Source of the DNA: UBA937 sp031549725
GTDB taxonomy: Bacteria; Spirochaetota; Spirochaetia; Treponematales; Breznakiellaceae
Assembly (NCBI GenBank): GCA_031549725.1
Contig: JAVBPH010000012.1
Span: 109,414-173,413, forward strand
DNA length: 64,000 bases
Reading direction: 5' to 3'
The notes under the pieces were generated by a model that had not been told where the DNA came from, ran no database searches, and worked only from the letters and a program-made list of their open reading frames with translations. Positions 18,102-27,663 of this stretch are shown here, in pieces. A program made the position numbers and the translations under genes. Numbering within the stretch: the first letter of the stretch is position 1; each line of letters opens with the position of its first letter.

Positions 18102-19098
18102 TTCTTTGAAGGGGAAACGACCATACCTCACTCTGATGCCGGTCCTCATTATCACTTTACTGATAGTCCTGCCCCAATTTCTTGGTTCGTATTATCAGTA
18201 TATGGGCTCCATGATTCTTATTAATATTACTGCCGCCATCGGACTTAATCTATTGATGGGAAATTCAGGTCAGGTATCAGTCTGCAGTTCGGCGTTTGTG
18301 GCTATCGGCGCTTATTCAACTACGTTGCTCCAGACCAGATTAGGGATACCATATTGGGTAGCATTTCCCATGGGAGCCGTAATAGCAGGTTTTGCCGGTC
18401 TTATCCTAGGTTTTCCGGCATTAAGGGTCCGGGGGTTTTACCTTGCGGTGGTGACCATGGGATTTCTTGAAATCGTCATAATCCTGATGGAAGAACTGGA
18501 ATGGTTAACCGGAGGTGTCCGGGGCTTATTGAGTCCCCGGCCTTCAATCTTTGGATACAAACTCAGTACGGATTTGTCTTTTTATTACGTCATCCTGGCG
18601 GTTGCCCTGCTTGGTATTTGGGTGGCCAGGTCGATTCTAAGTTCTCCCACAGGCAGGGCTTTCGATTCTATCCGGAACAACCAGGCAGTGTCCCAGACCC
18701 TTGGTGTACCGTTGACGCGGACGAAACTTATAGCCTTTGTTCTGTCCGCGGTTTACGCGGGAATAGCGGGAGGGTTACTCGCACCATTGGTTGGTTTTCT
18801 GGATCCCCTGGCATTCAATGCATGGGCCTCACTGCAATTTACCGTTTATATTGTTGTCGGGGGAATGGGGTCGGTTATCGGTTCCGTGATAGGGGCCACC
18901 GTATTCACCATAATACCTGAACTTATAAGAAACTTTGGGGAACTAAATGAATTCGTATTCAGCGGAATCCTTCTCATCGTTCTTATTTTTCTGCCCGGTG
19001 GTCTCGTCAGCCTTGGACCGAAAATTATGCGGTTCGTATCGGTTCATATTATTTCGAGGTTGCATGCTCCTAAGCAGAAAAAGAGGTACCCGGCATGA
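18094..19098 (+). CDS. livM: Branched-chain-type ABC transporter permease LivM, GTG start
   Basis: 334 residues from GTG at 18094, chosen because AGGAGG lies at 18082-18087; an ATG 54 bp upstream has no such site and would overlap livH deeply. About ten hydrophobic spans. Family motifs include LGLNLLMGNSGQVSVCSSAFVAIGAY and the VVGGMGSVIGSVIGATVFTIIPE coupling loop. It overlaps livH at its start and livG at its stop (ATGA). Confidence 0.93.
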   Translation: MFDSLKGKRPYLTLMPVLIITLLIVLPQFLGSYYQYMGSMILINITAAIGLNLLMGNSGQVSVCSSAFVAIGAYSTTLLQTRLGIPYWVAFPMGAVIAGFAGLILGFPALRVRGFYLAVVTMGFLEIVIILMEELEWLTGGVRGLLSPRPSIFGYKLSTDLSFYYVILAVALLGIWVARSILSSPTGRAFDSIRNNQAVSQTLGVPLTRTKLIAFVLSAVYAGIAGGLLAPLVGFLDPLAFNAWASLQFTVYIVVGGMGSVIGSVIGATVFTIIPELIRNFGELNEFVFSGILLIVLIFLPGGLVSLGPKIMRFVSVHIISRLHAPKQKKRYPA

Positions 19099-19874
19099 AT
19101 GTATTTGAAATTGAAAATGCTTCAGTAGTTTTTGGCGGGCTTAAGGCGGTAAGCGATGTATCCCTGAAGCTTGAAAAAGGGGGTATTTATGGTCTTATTG
19201 GTCCAAACGGCGCTGGAAAAACCTCATTAATAAATGCAATTACAAATCTTGTTCCCCTGGTTTCCGGAAAAGTACTCCTTGAGGGAGAAGTTGTCAGCGG
19301 GCTCCGGGCCGATAAAATCGCAGCAAAGGGTATTCGCAGAACTTTTCAGCATGCTGAAATATTTCCTAACCTCACGGTACTCAGAAATGTGATGGCCGGT
19401 GCATTCATCCACCGTAAGTCAAACCTGATCCAGGATATTTTAGGAACCCCTGCTAAAAGAGCGGCGGAACTGGAAATGCAAAAACACTGTGAAGAAATCC
19501 TCAAGGAACTGAATTTGTACGAGCTCCGTAATGATATTGCGGGTAATCTTGCCTATGGAATTCTGAAACGTTTAGATCTTGCCCGGGCCCTTGTAAGTGA
19601 TCCGAAGGTACTCATGCTGGATGAACCCGTGTCGGGTATGACCGCGTCCGAGGCGGAAGATGTGGTTATCAGATGCCGGAAGATGGCAAAAGAATTGGGG
19701 ATTACCCTGCTTATTGTCGAACATAATATGAATTTTATTATGGGACTTGCGGATACGATTTTTGTGCTTGATCATGGGAAAAAAATTGGAGAAGGTACGC
19801 CAGCTGAGGTCCAACAGGATCCCCTGGTAATTGAGGCCTACCTTGGAAGGAGTAGTGAACATGCTTCAAGTTGA
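19095..19874 (+). CDS. livG: ABC transporter ATP-binding protein LivG with divergent signature motif
   Basis: 259 residues. Walker A is GPNGAGKTS near residues 36-44, Walker B is VLMLDEP near residue 172, and the H-loop is in IVEHNMNFI. The C-terminal extension (EGTPAEVQQDPLVIEAYLG) is typical of LivG. The signature segment reads NLAYGILKRLDLARAL, where relatives have LSYGQQRRLEIARAL. The polar residues after Gly are replaced by Ile-Leu-Lys, which may alter ATP-site function in the LivG-LivF heterodimer. Start codon and livM stop overlap as ATGA. Confidence 0.93.
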   Translation: MNVFEIENASVVFGGLKAVSDVSLKLEKGGIYGLIGPNGAGKTSLINAITNLVPLVSGKVLLEGEVVSGLRADKIAAKGIRRTFQHAEIFPNLTVLRNVMAGAFIHRKSNLIQDILGTPAKRAAELEMQKHCEEILKELNLYELRNDIAGNLAYGILKRLDLARALVSDPKVLMLDEPVSGMTASEAEDVVIRCRKMAKELGITLLIVEHNMNFIMGLADTIFVLDHGKKIGEGTPAEVQQDPLVIEAYLGRSSEHASS

Positions 19875-20568
19875 AAAATTATGTGCCGGCTATAGATTTG
19901 GAGATGTGCTGCATGAGATCTCCCTGGAGGTTCAGGATGGAGCGATTGTAGGTCTTCTTGGCCCAAACGGAGCAGGTAAAACCACGCTTGTAAGAACTAT
20001 TACAGGTTTGACAGCAACACACACAGGAAGAATCACCTTCAACAATATTGATATCCAGAAAATGCCCGCAGAAAAAATTGTTAACCATGGAGTTATCCAT
20101 GTCCCCCAGGGACGCATGCTCTTTCCTGATCTGACTGTGGAGGAAAACCTGCGCCTTGGCGCATTTAGGCAAAGTGCCCGGAGTACGTATCAGGAGAGTC
20201 TTGCGACGGTTCATCGTTATTTCCCGATTCTGAAGGACCGGCGTGCCCAGCCTGCGGGGGTTCTCTCCGGAGGTGAGCAGCAGATGCTTGCCATCGGCCG
20301 GGCATTAATGGCCCAGCCCCGGTTTCTCATTCTTGATGAACCTTCCACGGGACTTGCACCTGTAATTATTGATGAGATTTTCAATTCACTGAAAATTATT
20401 AATAAACTTGGGGTGATGATACTAATAGCTGAACAGAATGCAAACAAAGTGCTTGAGATTGCCGACTTTGTCTACGTTCTTGATGTCGGCAGGATTTCCC
20501 ACAAAGGGACAAGTGAAGAACTTAAGAAGGATGATCTCATAAGAAAAAGCTTCTTAGCTATTACATAG
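19861..20568 (+). CDS. livF: ABC transporter ATP-binding protein LivF
   Basis: 235 residues from the ATG at 19861, which has AAGGAG upstream; the gene overlaps the end of livG by 14 bp. Walker A GPNGAGKTT, a canonical LSGGEQQ signature, Walker B FLILDEPSTGLAP and the H-loop region IAEQN are all present. With its canonical signature it may carry the main hydrolytic site of the LivG-LivF pair. Last gene of the importer operon; no strong terminator is seen behind it. Confidence 0.94.
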   Translation: MLQVEKLCAGYRFGDVLHEISLEVQDGAIVGLLGPNGAGKTTLVRTITGLTATHTGRITFNNIDIQKMPAEKIVNHGVIHVPQGRMLFPDLTVEENLRLGAFRQSARSTYQESLATVHRYFPILKDRRAQPAGVLSGGEQQMLAIGRALMAQPRFLILDEPSTGLAPVIIDEIFNSLKIINKLGVMILIAEQNANKVLEIADFVYVLDVGRISHKGTSEELKKDDLIRKSFLAIT

Positions 20569-20921
20569 TTTTGGGGTTTAACATTTGAAATAATTGTTCT
20601 CGTAACTGCAGTATGGAAGTCAAGGTACTGAAAAAATCAGTTGTACTGACTATCCGGGCGGGAAAGAAAATTTTTTGCCTTTTTTATGTAGTTAGTTACA
20701 TTAAATATCTCATCGGGCAAGCCAATTTGATCATTAGCCCTGAGCAGGCAACATGAAAACTGCCCGGTTCTATTTAAAAAGATAAAAAAATTTTAAAAAT
20801 TTCTAAAAAAATTCTTGACAAAATTAAAATTTCACCGATACAATTATTTTGATATTCATAATCATATTTTGATTATCAAAATAGCAGGGCTTTGACTTTT
20901 GAAACAGGAGGACGAAGACCA
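20569..20921. other. Intergenic region before the TRAP transporter genes
   Basis: No gene. The first 240 bp show nothing recognisable; the rest is AT-rich and carries the second copy of the shared promoter-operator (20815-20882) and the AGGAGG site of the TRAP gene. Confidence 0.5.
20815..20882 (+). promoter_or_regulatory. Promoter and tandem operator of the TRAP transporter genes
   Basis: TTGACA (20815-20820), an 18-bp spacer nearly identical to that at 15825, and TACAAT (20839-20844). Two 17-bp palindromes follow: ATTTTGA-TAT-TCATAAT (20846-20862) and ATTTTGA-TTA-TCAAAAT (20866-20882), again 20 bp apart. Confidence 0.75.
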
Positions 20922-22928
20922 ATGAGCGATTATGAGATGCTGCATAAAGCCAGCGAAACGAATAAAGCTGGGGCACCTGGTGAAACTAAGCCTGCAGAGA
21001 TAAATAAGTTCGATAAGAGTCTTGATTATCTTACCGGGATTGTTGGGATATTAATGGTGGTACTGCATATGTACTATGCATACACCTGGCGTATCCAGTC
21101 AATTATTATTTTAAATGCCCATCTGGGTTTTTCCCTGGTTATGGTTTATTTAACCAGTGCAAGGAAAACCAAAAACCCTGTTTCAAAATTTCTCCTGTTA
21201 CTCTGTCTGCTCGCATCGGTACTATGTGTTCTCTATGTGCATTTCAACAGTGATGCGCTGCAGGATCGGATATGGGCCAATACAAATCTGGATTTAGTTG
21301 TAGGGGTTATCCTGATTGCTGTGGTGATAATTGCCGTCAAGCTCGGGTTCGGCTGGTTTATGCCGATTTTAATTATGGCAATTACATTATATCCCTTTTT
21401 TGGGAAATACCTGCCCCAGCCATTTACCACCAGGGCCTATCCCTTTGATCAGACCATAGCTAATTTTTCCATAGGGTTAAATACCGGACTTTACAGCGGC
21501 AATCTTAGAACATCGGTGGAATATGTTTTCCTGTTTGTCGTATTTGGTTCGGTCTTAAGCGCCACGGGAGTACAGAAATTCTTTTGGGAATTGGGGAAGA
21601 TGTTGTTCAGGAACCTGCGTTCCGGTCCCGGGCTTATGGCTGTATTAAACAGCTGCCTTGTGGGTTCCGTCACAGGCAGTCCCGTGGCGAATGTGATGAT
21701 AACCGGTGTGTATACTATTCCTTCCATGAAGGCTGCAGGCTACCGTCCTGAGGACGCGGCCGCCATGGAGGCATCGGCTTCAAATGGAGGCCAGATTATG
21801 CCGCCTGTTATGGGGACCGCCGCATTTATTATGGCGAGTTATACCGGGATACCCTATTTAAGAATAATAGCTATGGCAATAATTCCGGCTTTGCTGTATT
21901 ACCTCTCCGTTGGACTTAGTGCATATTTTATTGTGTTTAAAAAAAATATTCAGACAGAGAATCTGGATTTTTTCAAAGAGAAGACAGACCTCAGGCTGTT
22001 TTTCTGGAAAATGCCTGGTTTTGTAATTCCCCTTGTAACAATGGTAGTGCTTCTGGCAAATAACATGTCGGTTATGACCACGGCTTTCTGGTCCATCCTC
22101 TGTCTCATTGCAGTTTCCTTACTGACCCCAAAGGATATACGTCCTAAGGTTAAGGATATACTCAAGGGGCTAATCAGCGGTGCCAAGGAAGGTGCCACCC
22201 TGGGAATTATACTCTCTGCTATAGGTCTTATTCTGATAACCTTCTCCAGTACCGGATTGGCAGTAAAAATCGGCGGTGGAATAATGAGTCTTACCGGCGG
22301 GAAGATGATACTAATCCTACTGGTGGTATGGGTCATGTGTATATTATTTGGCATGATCGGGGTAATCTCCGCAGCATATTACATGGGAGCGATTTTTGCT
22401 GCATCTACATTGACAAATTTAGGTCTCCCCTTAGAGACGGTACATTTCTTCATCATACTTCCCTGTATGTTTGCGGCGATTACCCCCCCTGTGGCTATGG
22501 CGTGCGTTGTTGCCGCAAAGCTTGCAGGCGCGGATTATATAAAAACCGCCGCCGCAACCGTCCGGACAGCGTTTATTGCGTTTTTCCTGCCGTTTTTGGT
22601 GGTATATGCTCCGGCTATAACGCTCAGCAGGAGCCCAAAGGAAGGTCTCTTTTGGGTGGAAATTATCACAAGTATTCTTATAGTCCTCTGCGGGCAGTTT
22701 TCCTTTGTTGGTTATTTTCTTACCAATATGAATATCCTGGAAAGGCTGCTCCTTGGAGCAGGGGCGCTTTTGTTCTTTATTTCCCTGATGTTTGTCAATT
22801 ATATACCTGTTGTCCCCTGGAGTATGGCTTTAGCTTCGGTGGCGGTATTTCTCTTCCTGCATATTAAAAAGTATTTAGCCGTAAAGAAAGGCCAGTTAAG
22901 CCTGCAGCCATCCACCCTGGAAAGATAG
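20922..22928 (+). CDS. TRAP transporter fused permease, 4TM/12TM DctQM type
   Basis: 668 residues from the ATG at 20922 with AGGAGG upstream; a longer in-frame start lacks support. Many hydrophobic spans: the first four form the small-subunit (DctQ-like) part and the rest the DctM channel. The DctM signature region GSPVANVMITGVYTIPSMKAAGYR with a following ASASNGGQIMPP motif is clear near residues 250-290. Such fused permeases work with TAXI-family binding proteins and use an ion gradient to import organic acids. The binding protein follows 138 bp downstream. Confidence 0.92.
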   Translation: MSDYEMLHKASETNKAGAPGETKPAEINKFDKSLDYLTGIVGILMVVLHMYYAYTWRIQSIIILNAHLGFSLVMVYLTSARKTKNPVSKFLLLLCLLASVLCVLYVHFNSDALQDRIWANTNLDLVVGVILIAVVIIAVKLGFGWFMPILIMAITLYPFFGKYLPQPFTTRAYPFDQTIANFSIGLNTGLYSGNLRTSVEYVFLFVVFGSVLSATGVQKFFWELGKMLFRNLRSGPGLMAVLNSCLVGSVTGSPVANVMITGVYTIPSMKAAGYRPEDAAAMEASASNGGQIMPPVMGTAAFIMASYTGIPYLRIIAMAIIPALLYYLSVGLSAYFIVFKKNIQTENLDFFKEKTDLRLFFWKMPGFVIPLVTMVVLLANNMSVMTTAFWSILCLIAVSLLTPKDIRPKVKDILKGLISGAKEGATLGIILSAIGLILITFSSTGLAVKIGGGIMSLTGGKMILILLVVWVMCILFGMIGVISAAYYMGAIFAASTLTNLGLPLETVHFFIILPCMFAAITPPVAMACVVAAKLAGADYIKTAAATVRTAFIAFFLPFLVVYAPAITLSRSPKEGLFWVEIITSILIVLCGQFSFVGYFLTNMNILERLLLGAGALLFFISLMFVNYIPVVPWSMALASVAVFLFLHIKKYLAVKKGQLSLQPSTLER

Positions 22929-23066
22929 GCAGAGAAAAAATGGACGGGGCAATGTGATTACAGGGTGATCAAAAATCGAAAACAAACCCGGCGTTGCCGG
23001 TAGGAAAAAAAGTTAACCGACGGTTTATTTGCTGGTTGACTTTTTATAAGAGGAGGAAGGAGTAAA

Positions 23067-24167
23067 ATGAAGAACGTCAGAAAAATTTCTGTTCAAGGAG
23101 CAGCGATATTATTGTTATTAGTAGTCTTCTTCGCATCCTGCGAAGGTAAGAAGTCTGAAAGCGCTAGCGCAGTGGCCTCGGCGGCTGAACGGGAACCCTA
23201 CAATGTGGATATTTACGGCCATGCCCAGGGAACCTTTGCTTATATAGTAAGCATAGCCATTGCTGAGCTGGTTAATGAAAAAAGCTCATGGATCAGAATG
23301 ACCGCTGTTGAATCCCAAGGGTCAGGTCCCAATGAGTTAATGATGCTTAATGCCAGTGATGAACAACGCAGGCATACCATTTTTCAAGGCGTCGGGGATA
23401 ACGCATGGCGGGGAACCGGGAGCTTTGCAGGCAAACAGACCAAAGCGTCAAAGATAGCTTTTAATGTTGGGGTGGTTTATTACGGTATTGTATCAAACAA
23501 TCCGGGCATTACCAAACTGGAGGATTTTACAGGCCGGTCTCTTGGTATCCGTTCCGGGAATTCCGCTGCCAATCCCTGGTGGATAGCCATGATCGACGAA
23601 AAGGTTCCTAATGTGAAGTATGAACGCATGGATATGAGCCCCAGCGTTGAAGCCAGCCTGTCAGGGGCCCTTGACGGATGGATGCCCCTCTTTTACGCCA
23701 CCACGTCGGACTTCAAAAAAGGAACCGGAAACCCCGCAACAGTGGAATACCTTTCCCGGGCAAAACAGGTTAATTTTATAAATTATCCCATGGATGTGGA
23801 TCAGAGGATCAGAGCCATACCCGGCGGAGAATTTGAAAATTTCTTTATGGTGGTGGCTACGGTGCCTCCGGGAGCTGCGGATCCCCGGCAAACCCAGCCC
23901 TGGAATGCTGCATTTTGTCCCACCCTTTTTATGGTAGACGAGTCCTTTCCTGAGGAAGTTCTGTATGAGGTGGTCAAAATCATAGGGGAAAACAACTCAA
24001 AGCTGGCATCGTATCATCCACTGGGTTCGTTTATTACACCCCAGACCATGGCGACATATTCATATCCTCCTGAATTCCACCCCGGAGCTGTCAAGTACTA
24101 CAACGAAGTTGGGGTAACACCTACCTTTTTAGGGGATCTTATTGAACAGGCTGCTAAGCAAAATTGA
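23067..24167 (+). CDS. TAXI-family TRAP transporter solute-binding lipoprotein
   Basis: 366 residues with lipobox FFASC (Cys25), so it is membrane-anchored in the periplasm. The TAXI pattern is visible: YGHAQGTFAYIVSIAIAELVN at the start of the mature protein and the LEDFTGRSLGIRSGNSAANPWW motif mid-protein. Ligands of this family are mostly dicarboxylates, glutamate-like or aromatic acids; none can be assigned here. AGGAGG and AGGAG precede the ATG. A strong terminator follows. Confidence 0.9.
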   Translation: MKNVRKISVQGAAILLLLVVFFASCEGKKSESASAVASAAEREPYNVDIYGHAQGTFAYIVSIAIAELVNEKSSWIRMTAVESQGSGPNELMMLNASDEQRRHTIFQGVGDNAWRGTGSFAGKQTKASKIAFNVGVVYYGIVSNNPGITKLEDFTGRSLGIRSGNSAANPWWIAMIDEKVPNVKYERMDMSPSVEASLSGALDGWMPLFYATTSDFKKGTGNPATVEYLSRAKQVNFINYPMDVDQRIRAIPGGEFENFFMVVATVPPGAADPRQTQPWNAAFCPTLFMVDESFPEEVLYEVVKIIGENNSKLASYHPLGSFITPQTMATYSYPPEFHPGAVKYYNEVGVTPTFLGDLIEQAAKQN

Positions 24168-24175
24168 AATAATGG

Positions 24176-24215
24176 AAAAAGCACCCCCCAGGGTTCGCTG
24201 CCCTGGGTGCTTTTT
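24176..24215 (+). terminator. Rho-independent terminator after the TAXI gene
   Basis: AAAAAGCACCC and GGGTGCTTTTT form the outer stem, with an inner AGGG/CCCT stem and a 7-nt loop; a T-run ends it. It separates the transporter genes from the reductase-like genes, so the latter depend on read-through or an unseen promoter in the next 52 bp. Confidence 0.85.
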
Positions 24216-24267
24216 GCGGAATATTGAAAAAAGCATAAATCACCGGGCCAGGAAGAAGGGATGATGC

Positions 24268-25152
24268 ATGGAACATAAATATGGAAAATGGCCGGAATCC
24301 AACTGGACCTCCGACAGGATCGACTGGAAGACGGCGAAAAAAATTACCGCCGGAGTGGATATCGGGACAACCAGCGCACAGTGTGCAATACTCTGCGACG
24401 GTATTCTGTTTGGCTGGGCGAATATCCGGATTGGTGCGAGTTTTAAAAAAGCCGCGGAGGATGTCATCAGCAAAGCACTGGGAGATTCCGGGCTGTCAAA
24501 GGAAAAAATCAGTGTGATAGCGGCCACGGGGTTTGGCAGGGACAACGCAGCCTATGCGGCAATGAAACTGGACGAGGTTCATTGCCACGCAAGGGGTGCA
24601 CGGTTTATGTACGGACCGGGAGTGAAGACCGTGGTGGACCTGGGCGGACAGACAATGAAAGCAATCCGCCTGTACGACTGGGACAGGGTGCGGGATATAA
24701 CAATGAATGATAAATGCGCCACAGGACAGGGACGCAATATTGAACAGGTATGTAATCTGCTTCATATTCCCATCACGGAGATAGGGAAGAAATCCCTGGA
24801 TGTGAAGGATGATCCGGAACCGGTAAGTACGACCTGTTACGCCTTTGCCCGGACGGAAACCATGGGACAGTTCCGGCCGGAGTTCAGGGCGGAACCTTTG
24901 ACGGAGAATGAGGTTTACGCAGCGCATATGCTTGCGGTGGCCTGGAGAATGCTGGGTGCAATCGGGAAATTGCAGCCCCTGGATCCGGGGGATATCACGG
25001 TGTATAAGGATCTGGGTTTCACCGGCGGTCTGGCAAAAAATCCGGGGATTACCCGGCGGATCGAGCGGGAACTGCGGGTGACCGCATTAACAAGCGAATA
25101 CGACCCGATGCTGGCCGGTGCAATCGGTGCAGCGATCTTTGCATCGCCATAA
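24268..25152 (+). CDS. BCR-type ASKHA ATPase subunit (BadF/BadG/BcrA/BcrD family), first copy
   Basis: 294 residues, about 32 kDa. This family couples ATP hydrolysis to low-potential electron transfer in benzoyl-CoA reductases and 2-hydroxyacyl-CoA dehydratases. Seen: the phosphate-1 loop GVDIGTTSAQ (29-38), VDLGGQTMKAI (123-133), Cys150 in NDKCATGQG and Cys190 in STTCYAFA, the two cysteines that hold the interfacial 4Fe-4S cluster in the dimer, and GFTGGLAKNPG near the C-terminus. The first 23 residues precede the fold. It is the larger of two such subunits in this four-gene set, which argues for a benzoyl-CoA-reductase-like heterodimer rather than the single activator of simple dehydratases. 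First gene after the terminator at 24176. Confidence 0.88.
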   Translation: MEHKYGKWPESNWTSDRIDWKTAKKITAGVDIGTTSAQCAILCDGILFGWANIRIGASFKKAAEDVISKALGDSGLSKEKISVIAATGFGRDNAAYAAMKLDEVHCHARGARFMYGPGVKTVVDLGGQTMKAIRLYDWDRVRDITMNDKCATGQGRNIEQVCNLLHIPITEIGKKSLDVKDDPEPVSTTCYAFARTETMGQFRPEFRAEPLTENEVYAAHMLAVAWRMLGAIGKLQPLDPGDITVYKDLGFTGGLAKNPGITRRIERELRVTALTSEYDPMLAGAIGAAIFASP

Positions 25153-25178
25153 CTGGTGCAGTTAGAGGATGGAACATA

Positions 25179-26324
25179 ATGGATTTTAAGGTATTGGTGG
25201 AGAAGCGGCACGAGTACGCCAAAACATGGAAGGCAAAGACCGGAGGTAAGGTGCTGGGATGGTATGAACCGTACTTTCCGGAGGAGGTAGCCTACGCGGC
25301 GGGTGTGCTGCCGGTAAGAATATTGGCAAAAAAAGAACCTGATGATATATCGGACAAATGGATCTATGGATCCTGTTATCCTGTACGGAATATGGTGAAT
25401 CAATTCCTGAAGGGGCGTTACGACTACGTGGACGGACTGGTAACCGCGGAAGGCTGCCAGTGGATGTACAACGCCTGGGAAGTGGCGGTAAACAACAACG
25501 CAAAACTCTTCAACCACTATCTGTTCCTGCCGGATCATACGGATGCTCCGACATCAAAAGCGGTATTGCGGTCTGAATTGAATGTTTTCAAGGGACTTTT
25601 GGAGGAATGGACAGGAAAGCGGATCACGAACGCCGACTTGGACAACGCAATTGAGGTATACAACAAGAACCGGCTGCTGCTGAAACGCATATCTGAACTC
25701 CGGCGTATGGAACGTCCCCTGATCCACGGTGCTGAGATGATGAACATTGTGCTGGCGGATCAGGTGATGGACAAGGCGGAGATGAACGAAATTCTGGAGA
25801 GGTTCATACCGGAACTGGAAGCCAGGGAGCCGGGGGAAGATCGTATCCGCCTGATGCTGATTGGAAGCGAAACCTTCAACACGGATCTTGAGGAAATGGT
25901 GGAGTCGATGGGCGGCGATATTGTGGTGGACGAGCTGGACAACGGGACGGGATATTACTGGAACAACATCATCCCCCAGAAAGACCGGCTGATGGCGATC
26001 AGCCTGAGGTATCTTGGGCGGCCAAAGAACCCGATCAAGGACAACAACTGGCGCAGGCGACCCCAGCATATCTTTGAATTAGCCGAGGACTACAATGTTG
26101 ACGGGGCGCTTGTGGTTAAGCAGATCTACTGCCATCTGCATGGGACGGATAATTACGCCGTTTGGAAGATTCTCCGGGAAAGATACATTCCGTATCATTT
26201 TTTTGAAAGGGACACCACGCTGCCGATAGAGGAGACACAGCTTCGCCTGGAATCCTTCATGAATATGCTGAAGCCGGGGCTGAATCATCTTGAGGGATGG
26301 CATAGGGAATTTGGGGAGGCATAG
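25179..26324 (+). CDS. BcrC/HgdB-type reductase subunit, benzoyl-CoA reductase-like
   Basis: 381 residues, close to the gamma subunit (BcrC/BadD/BzdN) of class I benzoyl-CoA reductase. Cysteines at conserved positions, Cys66 (YGSCYPVRN), Cys93 (AEGCQWM) and Cys318 (QIYCHLHG), could ligate a 4Fe-4S cluster near the active site. The opening motif VLGWYEPYFPEEVAYAAGVLPVRIL is typical of the superfamily. Two-subunit 2-hydroxyacyl-CoA dehydratases share this fold, so reductase versus dehydratase cannot be decided from this chain alone. It is 2 bp from the next gene and 26 bp behind the first ATPase gene. Confidence 0.88.
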   Translation: MDFKVLVEKRHEYAKTWKAKTGGKVLGWYEPYFPEEVAYAAGVLPVRILAKKEPDDISDKWIYGSCYPVRNMVNQFLKGRYDYVDGLVTAEGCQWMYNAWEVAVNNNAKLFNHYLFLPDHTDAPTSKAVLRSELNVFKGLLEEWTGKRITNADLDNAIEVYNKNRLLLKRISELRRMERPLIHGAEMMNIVLADQVMDKAEMNEILERFIPELEAREPGEDRIRLMLIGSETFNTDLEEMVESMGGDIVVDELDNGTGYYWNNIIPQKDRLMAISLRYLGRPKNPIKDNNWRRRPQHIFELAEDYNVDGALVVKQIYCHLHGTDNYAVWKILRERYIPYHFFERDTTLPIEETQLRLESFMNMLKPGLNHLEGWHREFGEA

Positions 26325-26326
26325 AA

Positions 26327-27652
26327 ATGGCAAAAGGACAATTATGGGAAACCAGGCCGCTTGAATTCTGGGCCAAGGCAAAGGAACTCCGGGCGAACTG
26401 GCAGAAATCCATAGGGAACAAAGAAAAAGTTATTGGCCATGGCAACAGCGGTGAAATGTTTTTTGACTGGATGTCGGCATTTGATAACCTCACCATCATC
26501 GAGGACAACCCTGTGGGGGCAATGATGCAGAGTAAGAACCAACCCTTCGCCAGGAAAGCCCGGCTGGCCAGCGAGATCCGCGGATGGGGCAGGGAACTTT
26601 GCGGTTATGTGAATAATTGCTGGGGGGTGCAGTTCCTGGGCTACCAGGATGATGGAACCCCCTTTCCCCGGCGCAGGCTTTCGATTCCGATGCCCTGCGT
26701 GTGCGATCAGCACGCCAAGAGAGGGCAGCAGGCCAGGGACTTCGAGAATATGCCCCAATGGGGAGCCGACCGGCTGCTTTATTTCGGGCCTTTTGATCCG
26801 GTGCGGAACGTGGCAATGCTGGAACACCGGGTCTACAACAATTTCCGTATTCTCAACGATATCGAGCGCATCCTCGGGCAGAAATGTGATGACGAGAAAC
26901 TTAACCGGTTAAGGGAAAGCGACCTCCAGATCAGACAGTACGCCAAGGAAATTTCCGTGTATATGGCCCGAACCATTCCTACACCTCTGTCGGTGAAAGA
27001 CCTGTACTCGATCTTTACCATGGGTTCCCTGACCAAGGTTGATCCCCAGGAAACATTGAATTTCTGGAAGATGGTACGTGATGAAGTGAAGTGGCGCGCC
27101 GAGAATAGGATCGCCGCTGTGGGCAATGAACAATTCCGTTTTATAGAGGCCCATCCGCCGTCATGGCATTACTTGAAGTACTACCGCTATCTTGAAGAAT
27201 ATGGCGCGGTTTGTCTGGGTTCCCAGTATTCCCATTTTACCTGCGGTAACCTGGAAATTAAGTCCGACGGAAGTATAGACAACAGGGAAATTCCATCCTA
27301 TCCCGAGGATACTCCCCTTAAAACCCGGGAGGATGTGGTACGCATGGCCATGGGGCCCGAGGCCCGAAGGAAGGAAACATTCAAGGTGGATGAATATATA
27401 CGAAGGGATGCTATTGTGGAATTTGCAAAGATGATGCAGGCCGATGGGGCGATACTGCCGCTCTGGCGTTCTGGCGTCGGATGTACCCTGACCCGGAAGG
27501 AGCAGGCTATGTACCTCAAGGAAGCGGGTCTGAGCGTTATGCACTATGAAGGCAGCCAGCCCGGTGACAGAACCGACTTGGATGAGAAACGTTTTCTGGA
27601 TCACCTGGATATATGGATGCATAGCGTGGGACTGCGCCGGTACGCCGGTTAA
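26327..27652 (+). CDS. BcrB-type reductase subunit, benzoyl-CoA reductase-like
   Basis: 441 residues, matching the roughly 49-50 kDa beta subunit (BcrB/BadE/BzdO) and longer than most dehydratase subunits. Cysteines include Cys92 and Cys98 (ELCGYVNNCWG), Cys124 and Cys126 (MPCVCDQH) and later ones in HFTCGN and GVGCTL. The PCVCDQ segment and the PLWRSGVGC segment are in the expected style for substrate and cluster binding. The start follows GGAGG, overlapping the end of the previous gene's tail. Together with BcrC-like and two ATPases it makes a complete four-subunit set. Confidence 0.86.
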   Translation: MAKGQLWETRPLEFWAKAKELRANWQKSIGNKEKVIGHGNSGEMFFDWMSAFDNLTIIEDNPVGAMMQSKNQPFARKARLASEIRGWGRELCGYVNNCWGVQFLGYQDDGTPFPRRRLSIPMPCVCDQHAKRGQQARDFENMPQWGADRLLYFGPFDPVRNVAMLEHRVYNNFRILNDIERILGQKCDDEKLNRLRESDLQIRQYAKEISVYMARTIPTPLSVKDLYSIFTMGSLTKVDPQETLNFWKMVRDEVKWRAENRIAAVGNEQFRFIEAHPPSWHYLKYYRYLEEYGAVCLGSQYSHFTCGNLEIKSDGSIDNREIPSYPEDTPLKTREDVVRMAMGPEARRKETFKVDEYIRRDAIVEFAKMMQADGAILPLWRSGVGCTLTRKEQAMYLKEAGLSVMHYEGSQPGDRTDLDEKRFLDHLDIWMHSVGLRRYAG

Positions 27653-27663
27653 GGAGGGGAAAA

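Noticed and set aside
25179..27652. Calling these genes 2-hydroxyglutaryl-CoA dehydratase subunits
   Set aside because: Possible by fold, but two different ATPase subunits and subunit lengths of 381 and 441 fit the benzoyl-CoA reductase architecture better. Kept as an alternative, not as the main call.
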